Of a DNA stretch of 64,000 nt, positions 50,501 to 59,500 are shown in pieces (the stretch's first letter is position 1; every line of letters starts with the position of its first letter). The stretch spans positions 16,086,501 through 16,150,500 of the forward strand of contig JAWUZG010000051.1 in NCBI GenBank assembly GCA_036785705.1, given 5' to 3'. The position numbers and the translations under genes are program-made. Under the pieces are notes generated by a model. It was given only the letters and a program-made list of their open reading frames with translations. It was not told the origin of the DNA and did not search any database. The stretch comes from Acanthornis magna. Taxonomy: Eukaryota; Chordata; Aves; Passeriformes; Acanthizidae.

Positions 50501-53500
50501 CCCAGCTGGGTTTCTGTCACTGGAAGGATCCCGTGATGGAATAAGGCTATGGCTGTTTTGAAGCAGCTGCAAATTTACAGTGGCTCTTCAAACAGCAGGA
50601 TTGTTTCCAGTGTTGTGTGGGGGAAGAGCCATGTAGGGTAGATAAAGTCTGGGACTTGCGGCTGTGCTGCTTGCAAGTCTGCCTAGGGTCTTTACATGCA
50701 CAGGAGACTTGACTGGAGTTCTTTTGTTGGGAAAGCCCAGTGGCCTATGGATGTGCAGCTGGCTTTGAAAGGCACTCTAGGGAGTGGTCTGTGATCTCCA
50801 AAACAGCCTGCCCTCACTGGCATCTTGTTTGAGGAGGTAACAAGCACCCTGCTAAAACTCAGCTTTTGTAAAATGGAAATAATTGTGGTAGAGTGCTGTG
50901 AGGATGAATAGCTTTATCCAGCAGAAGTCAGAGATGATTAGAAGAGTGTTTCCCAGCTGTAGAGACACAGCATCTCCCTACTCCGCTCTGCCCCATGCCT
51001 TCAAAAAATTTCTGCCTGGCTCCTGGGGATGGGCATGCAGCTCTTTGTTCCCCCTTCCCTCAGAGCCTGCAGCTCTGATGTGACCAGCCTGGGCACTGGA
51101 GAGTGAAATGTCCCATTAGTAGGAGGAGAGTCTGTCACTGGGTAGGCTCGGCAAGACCAAGAGGGACAGAAGAAAGAAGCTCATAGCATGAACAGTGGTA
51201 TTGGTGAACTCTTATCTTTGCTCTAGGCTGTGCTGTTTGTTCATGGCTGATGGCTTTTTCTGCCATTTGGTTGCAGAAGGGTGGAGCAGACTCTTCAGAG
51301 AGATGCAATGGAGCCAAGCAAGCACAGGTGCATAGATCAGAGGCACAGAAACACCTATGGGCAGGCATGGCCATGGCACATGGAGCAGCAGTGGCAGGAT
51401 TATGCTTTGTATTTAAGCTAAGCACTGATTTCTCAACGGGGGTCTGCTTTAAGAAAGACTCCTGTCATGCTGGTGGTGATGGAAACTGGGATGAAGTGAA
51501 GCCTTTGAACTCACACCCATAGACTTCCCTCTGTGGGTTTTTCTGGGGTAATGATGGGTGAGTTTAGCTTATTCCAAACAGAGGGCCAAGGGGACTATGC
51601 CAAGGACTTCTCTTGAGTTGGGCTGAGTTGGGACGCACTTGCTTCCCTCTAGCTGTCCCAAGGAGGCAGGTAAAACAGTGTTGCCTGGCTCTTCCACAGA
51701 AATGCAAACCTCACAAGAGGCCTGTGTGCGGGAGCAATGGCAAGACATACCTGAACCACTGTGAGCTGCACCGTGATGCCTGCCTCACTGGCTCCAAGAT
51801 CCAGGTGGATTATGATGGCCACTGCAAAGGTAACCCTGGGTGGGGAGGGCTGGCTACACTCTCAGGGACAAAGAGTTGGAAGGGAAGCATGATAACAAGG
51901 CAGGGCAGAAGCCTCACCAGCCAAGACCTTGTCCCACAGTTGCTGAGTGGGGTAAACAAAGCAAGCTTCTGAACAGTAGCCAGATTCAAGCAAGAGTCCA
52001 GATGACCAGCAAGCTGGCAGTGATGAAGTAGGCCTGAAATCAAGTCATGAAGTCAGGACTGGTGATTCTGGTAACCAGAATCAGACACCAGCCAGACAAG
52101 CTCATAGTGATGCAGTCTGTAGCAGGGCTGAGATCAAGGTGGGAGCACAGTCACCAGGTCAGGGCCTGGATCAACGGTCTGTGCAAGAGAGTGGTTGCAA
52201 CAGAGCTGGAGACAGGCATGGCTACAACATAATAATCACAGGCAAGCATTAGGGATCAGATGAAATGGATCCTTATGGCTCACGGTTAGAGAGTATGGAT
52301 GGAGGCGCTAGGTGAGGCCAGCAGGGCCATTAAGGCCCTCATTAGTGCACTCAAAACCCTGACACCTTGGCTGTGGTGGGATCTTGGAGCTATTGTCTCC
52401 CTAAGCTGTTGGGAGTGTGGCACTCAGGAGAGCAAGGCAACTTTTTGCTCCTGCTGCCTCTCTCTGAGCTTTTGGATTCAGCTAGGTGTCTCAGCTTAAC
52501 TGCTGAGGAAAGGTCATGCTCTCAGGATAAACTCCTAAAATCAGTACTATCATCCATGTTCGTAAGGGACCTCAATAACTTTAGGATCAAGGATTTTGCC
52601 TCCTCAGTGGGGCTGTTTAACTACCCCCCACCCCCAGCTGCACCGTTTTCTTGTGTTCAGACAGAGTTTCATTGTTTAAATATGTGCCCACTGTCTCTTG
52701 CCCTGTCACTGGATACCATGGATAAAAGTCTGGTGCAGTCTTCCTCATTTCCTTCCATCAGATTTATAAACATTGATGAGATTGTCCCTGAGCCTTCAAG
52801 TTTTCAGTCTAAACTGTCCTCGGTATCCTCTCAAGGTCCAGGGGATTCCATTCCCTCAATCACATATGTGGCCCTCATATTTCCAAAGACTCCCAGGTTC
52901 CTCTGCTTTTACCCATGGTGGGAAGAGGTTTGTATTGCTTCACACTGCATCAGAAATGTCCTCTTCTGTCTTTCCATTAATAGAGAAGAAGTCTGAGAAT
53001 CCAGCTGCAAGTCCAGGTAAGAAGCTGTCTCCTGTTAGGCTGAGACCTCTGCATGCATTTGTATGCTCTGGGAGATGGGCAGGAGGGTGTGCTGGGGAAG
53101 TTCCAAATCATACCCTGCATGGGCTGTAGCAGAGTCTGAATTGATAAATCAGCTGAAATATGATTGCCCAGCTCTTTACTCTTGGGTAACCTTTCAGAGC
53201 TCATACATCTCCTGGGCTTTTCACTGTGCTGGGATGTCTCAAGGACTCAGCATAGAGAAGGTGCAATGAAAGCCAGTTTGCCCCCAGGGACACAAACTGT
53301 GCTCATCACACAGACTGAGGGACTGAACACTCTTCTACCTCCTTCATTGGGGATCTAAGACATAGTAACTGTGGAACTGTTGTCCCCAACTCCAAGGGCA
53401 CTCTATTAAAGGAAACTTTGCTTTAGGAGTGATGAACCAATGGGTGCAGAGTCGGGAGGTACAGCTAAACTGCCTCTACCATCAGCCAACAAGATGATCT

Positions 53501-56500
53501 TAAGAGCCTCTTCTAACCTAAATGATTCTATGATCACTTAAATTATAAGTCTCTTCAATTCCCTGTGCTTGGTTTCTTCCCTTACGTATTGCCATGTATA
53601 CTTAAGACTTTTATACTTTAGGATTTTAGGGCCATGGCTTGTGCTTCACCAGGGGAGCCTTTTCCCATTCATGAGCTCTAAGTATTGGAGCTGTATAATC
53701 ATCAGCTTTAACTTCCTAAGACGAGAGCAAAGCCTCACACAAACAAAAGAGGAAGGACCATGTCAGAGCACAGCCACCACCCTAAAGCAGTTTTAAAGAA
53801 GTTCAAAATTAAACATACAGAATCCCTACAGAGCTGTTTTTTTTTCAAATTTCCATCTGGTTGTGATAATAGTCACTGGATTCAGAAGATGCTTATTGTG
53901 TGTAAGTGATGTGAATGCACACTGATTCCTTTTCTGGCTTCACTGACCACTGGGCAAGTGTGACAATTCACAGCTAGGCTTTCAGTTTTGTTTCTAAATG
54001 CATGGTTTGTACTAGCACACGAAGTGATAACCTCCTGGAGAAACCTGTGACACTGGCAAGCACTGTAAGTGAACAAGCCCAACTTGACCCCCTCTCATTT
54101 CCAGAGTGGACAAATAAGGGCTTTGAAGAAACAAAATTTCTTCAGATCGTAGGCCCTAAAATTCAAATCTTGGAGACAGAGTGGTAGAAAGGCTTGCTCA
54201 GTCTAGTCTTCACCCTTGCAGAGGATAGAGGTTTTGGTATTTTAGGGTTGACAGCTGAATGCAAATTCTATGTGGTGTCGGGAAGCCGGGGGACACTGTC
54301 AGTCACCTTCCTCCCTCAGTCTGGGACTTTCCACACCAAGATGAGTCAGCTCCAGGTTGTTCTTCCACAAGCTTCAGGGATGGGAAGGAAGAGCTTTGGC
54401 AGGAGTGCTGTTTTCCGGCCTTACCACATGGTGTCACCAACAGCCCGTCCACCATTCAGCACATGACACCTCTGCTTGGAACTGGCAGTGATGTAACTCC
54501 AAGGGCCATGGGGCTGCAAACTGCCGTGAGGGTGGGCTGGCTGGCTTTTCTTCCCAGTCCTCTCTCTGTGGTCTCCCTGCTAGCTTCATTTCTCTTACCC
54601 TTGTTTTTCCTTCTGCTGTACTGTCTCCCATTACAGTTGTCTGCTACCAGTCAGACAGGGACGAGCTTCGTCGCCGGGTCATCCAGTGGCTGGAAGCGGA
54701 GATTATCCCAGACGGGTGGTTCTCCAAGGGCAGTAACTACAGTGAAGTCCTGGACAAATATTTCAAGGCAAGTAGAGCAGCACCTGCCTCAAAGCCCAAA
54801 CAACATTTCTTGCCTTGTCACTACAAAACAGCTGCTATGCCCCCAGCTGAGAGGCTCCAGTGTGTGATGTCCCTGTCAAACTGGGGACCAGAGGGATCTG
54901 GTAAGTCCTACAGCCTGATCTGTTATGGCTGTCAGACACTGACTGAGCCACTGACGCCGCTTGTGACAACCAGACATGGAGCATCTCTGGCTCCTGGTGT
55001 CTGACCTGCCCTGGGGAAAAGGAGAAGGGCAAGCCAGGTGTGCCTGTGGCAGAATAGAGAACTAATCTCAGGAGTAAAAAGACAGCCAGAGGAAAAAAGA
55101 TGAAAGTACTGGAAATTCAGGAAGCTGCGGCAGGGGCTGCTGATTCTTTGTTCCAGATAGTCCCAAGGCCATGTTGACATGGGTATAGGGGACACTTGGG
55201 GGCTTCAAGGAATATGTCCCAGTTGTAGCTGAGAGCTGGCAGTTCCCTAGTACTCAGCATAGTGAAGGGAGCCATTTGAGTCTTGGGCCTTGCACTAATA
55301 CTGTTCTTCCCTCCTCCCTGTCAGTCTGTCCCTCAGCCCATCCCCACCCCCTTCTGTAACCAGCAGATCCCAAGCCTTTCCCATGCTCCTGCCGCATGCA
55401 CTGCTGTGTCCCTCCCCCTCACATCTTGCTCCTGATAAAGACTTCAAAGCATTCAGGATGGAGCTGGAGGAGCAGGTGGGGAAGAGGAGAGAGCGCTTAA
55501 ATCATGAGCTGTTGACAGCAAGAGATTAATGGTGCCTGACAGGAGTTAGCACTGCAAGCAAATTTGCCATGGCAATGGCACCCCCTGGTGAGAAGAGGCA
55601 CTGGTCCCCTCGCTTCACAGAGCATCCTCGCATTCACAGCCATTAATGCTGCTCTATCTGTGGAAACCCACTGCCCTGGGCACTCCTGTCAGAGCCTGCC
55701 AGCACCCAAAAGCAGCAGTGTGTCAGTCCCTCTCCCTGCAAATGTGCTGTCCCCAGCCACTTTTGCAGGGTCTCCCCAGGTCATGGGCTTTGGTGAAGTG
55801 CATGAGCCAGCCACAGGCTCACTCCACTGTCACCTCACAACCTGTTCACACCCGCTGTCCCCACGCCTGTCAGCATGCTGGTGGCATCCCGTGGCCACAA
55901 CTCAGAGGCAGGCAGCCTCATGTTCTCCTTACTGTCCCACTTTTTCTGGAACACTGATCCCAGCCACTGGGTGAAAGTTCCTATGGCAAAGCATTACTTC
56001 TACTTGTACCAAAGGGAGAATTTCCGTGGCCAAGGTCAACACTGTGAGGTTCAGTAAGGCCAAGTGGTGGGTCCTGCATTTGGGTCACAACCCCAGACAG
56101 CGCTACAGGCTGGGGGAAGAGTGGCTGCCCAGGGAGGTGGTGGGATCACCATCCCTGGAAGGGCTGAAGAAACAGCTGGATGTGGCACTTGGTGTTGTGA
56201 TTTAATTGATAAGGTGGTGTTCAATCAAAGGTTGGACTCAATGATCTTGGAAATCTTTTCCAACCTTAATGATTCTGTGATTCTCTGTCAGATGGTAATC
56301 TACCTTATCAATAATTCTTAAAGCTTTGAAACACTTTTAAAGCAGAATTCAGAGTTTGGAAAAACTTGGGACAAATCAAGGCAAAGCACACTAAATGGCT
56401 TCAAACACATACAGATTTGTGTCAGCAATGAGTGTGTGCTGTCACTGGAGGAATTTTGTCATGCCAAGCTGTGGGACTCTGCATGCCCGCCCTGCAAATG

Positions 56501-59500
56501 GTCTGATTTCTGCCCTGCCTGTAGGAAACATTGGAGGCAGAGCTGACATGAAGCTTTCCCCTTTTCTCCTTGATGGGGAGGGTTGTTGACGTGGCATTAA
56601 GCTATTTCCTTCCTGGAAGCCTGACTTGTAGGGCTCACTGGGATGTGCTTTGTTTGTCAGGCAGGCCGTGACCTTGAAGGACATTATTTCAAGAGGAGCA
56701 AAGCCAGTAGTGGGAAGCTGCTCCATTTTGGAGGGTCTCTGTGGGAATGCCTTAATGCAGACCATAGCTTCAAAAGGCAAGAAAACTCACTTAACAGTCT
56801 AGGTCATTAAGAGAACTGCAGTCATTTTCACTAAAAAAAGAAGGACAAGAGGCGTCAGTCTAGTGGAAGTTAACATTTGAAGCACTTATGCAGGATAAGC
56901 ACACAGAGTAATTTCCCTAGCCCTAGATATTTCTCCTGCAACACACAGAGGAAACAACAGGCAATGTGTCTTCCAGCATTCCTGAGAGCACTACACAAGG
57001 AGCCACAGCAACCTGCCCCAGTCACACAGAAAAAATTAGGTGGCAGCAGTCTGTGTGCAGGATTAATTTTCCACTCACAGCAATGCAGCTGTCTCTGAGG
57101 GGGCACAGCAGTTCCTGCTGAGTGCCCAGCACTGTGGTGTCACATCTCCAAACAGGAAGGCAAAATGCAATTACTTCTTTGGCAGTACAGCCAGGATTTT
57201 GGGGCTAAAAATGCTGCTCCTCAGTGCCAGGAGTCTTGTCAGAACCTTAAGAAGTTAATGGTGACGTGTTGTGCTATTACCTTAAATTTTTTCCCTGGTA
57301 TCAGCAGAAAATTGCTTCCTGTGATTTTTCCCTTTTGTCACTGTCAGAGTACAGGCACAGCTTTGGATTTACACATATTGGGAAGTTGACATCTCCTTGA
57401 ATGCAACTGGTCTGCTTTAAGGCAGGAGGTATACAAGAAAGCTAAGAGCTGGCTGGAACAAAGAGAAGAAATAGGGTTAGAGCCATAAATCAAGCAGCAG
57501 GAGGTGAATGAGGCAGTGTAGCTTATCTGTGAGGAGAAGGCTAGGATCATATCTCTCTCACTCTGAGGCTAATATGGATATGTTGCTGCTTTTTTCTGAG
57601 CCTCTTAATTTGTGAAAAACAGGGATAATGGAACTTGTCTCACTAAAGCTTCAAAATGCTAAGTACATATGGAAGAGGAAGAAGGAAGGGGTACCTTGAA
57701 CTGATAAATGAGCCTCTAACACTTTCCCATTTTCCTCTACAGAGCTTTGATGATGGCGATTCTCGCTTGGACTCCACTGAATTCCTGAAGTTTGTGGAGC
57801 AGAATGAGACTGCCATCAACATCACCACCTACATGGACCAGGAGACCAACAAGTTGCTCAGGTGGGCAGTGGACAGGGTGCCAGAGGGAGGCCCAGGGTG
57901 CAGCTGGGGTGGAATGGATTGTGGAAATTCACTTATGGTAAATATCAGTTAGGGCTTGCACTGACAAAGATAACTGTGTATGAAGTGGCTTCTCACTTAA
58001 ATAGGTGTGAACACCACTAGAGGAGCAGTCCCCTCTACGCTTCATGTTAGGCATGTATTCCTCTTTTGCCTTAAATCTGGCACTTAGGCAGCCAGAAGGG
58101 AGTTGGGTGACAGAAGATTTGTCATCTTGTTTCTATTTCATAATAAATTAGCTTTCTACTGGACTTCCCTCACCTTTTTCCTAATAGCTAGATCCAGTGC
58201 AAGGAAGATGGTGAGGAAACATTGTTCATACGCAGCCTGTAGTTTGAGAGGTTTCCTTTTTCCTTTGTGTGTGCCACTGTGTGAGAAAAGGCTGCTTGTG
58301 GTTATGCCGTGCTTGCATCTCTACCTGTGTGACAGCATGTTGATTAGATGTCAACAAATGCAGCTGTCCTATTCATGCTGTTCTGAATATCACCCCCACT
58401 GCCCAGCCCGTTGCCAGAGAGTATTTTGTGACTATTTTCTTTTCTCTGTATCCCATGAGGTTTCCTTAGAGAAGCCACTTCTGCCAGACACCTTGGATTC
58501 TCCCTAGTTATTACTGTTTTTACTCACCTGTACTCTGAAGACAGTAGAGCAGAGACCAGCCTAGCACAGCCCTGTGCAGAACAAGCCTCTGTGTTTCCTT
58601 TCAGAGGACTCTGCGTAGATGCCCTCATCGAGCTGTCAGATGAAAATGCTGACTGGAAGCTCAGCTTCAATGAATTTCTCAAGTGCCTCAGCCCATCCTT
58701 CAACCCACCAGAAAAAAGTAGGAGCTCCTCACTTATCTTGGGGAAACAAAAGGGGTCCTGGGAAGAGAGGAAAGAAAAGAGACCAGCTTCAGGCCAGACA
58801 TTGGGTGCTGTTACTCCACTGCCAGAGATAGTTTTAATATATGCCTGCCTCTCCTCCAACAGCACCCAGTGTCCCTGCATTGTCAAAAGTACTGCTTTTT
58901 CTGTCCCAGAGCTCCTGCAGCTCTTGTGATGAGAAAGGTTTGGATTTTAGAAGCAAGGACGTAGGTCGAATGGGTATGGTATGCTTGTAAGGTCAAGGCA
59001 TGTATTTAGCAGGGCAGAGATCAATCACATGAGGAGTTCATGGTCGGATAACTTAGGGAAGTCAGACCAGACCAAAGTCCTGCTATGCTCTGCCTTTCAT
59101 ACAGAGAGACTGTCTCCCTGATGAACATCTCAAACTTCACTATCCTTCCAAATCCTGCTTAATGCTACAGTGGGTGCGAAAGCACCTTAGTGTCTAGTGA
59201 CCAGGTGTGCCTAGCCAGTCATCTCATTGTCTCCCTAAGGGGTGACTGTCCAAAGGCGCCAGATTTACATCCCACTGCAGTGGCATTGAGCAGCAGGCGG
59301 AAGCCATGCTTTCTAGGGAATATTAAGATGAACTCTCTGTTGCCTGTTTCAGTGAGAAACTAGGGATGCTGCACCTCCCCCAGAAAGCATCATCAGCTGG
59401 TCATCACTTAACAGCCTTGAGTGCTTTGGGGGCCTTGACTTAAACATGTAACATAGCTGTCAGGAGAAATGTGAGCTGAAATGAAAAATCTTTCTTGTTT

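Noticed and set aside
52367..52996. A 209-codon open frame on + overlapping exon 5
   Set aside because: It lies mostly in intron 4, has no recognisable domain, and uses a different frame from FSTL1 exon 5. Length alone is compatible with chance.
54772..54773. Alternative GT donor for exon 6, five bases into the intron
   Set aside because: It would add GGCAA after K154 and shift exon 7 to a stop within a few codons; the conserved K-x-F-D junction needs the GC donor.
58960..58985. GGTCGAATGG resembling a tRNA B box
   Set aside because: There is no A box at the right distance upstream and no cloverleaf fold can be drawn. Similar GGTTCGAG words at 18755 and 62620 fail for the same reason.
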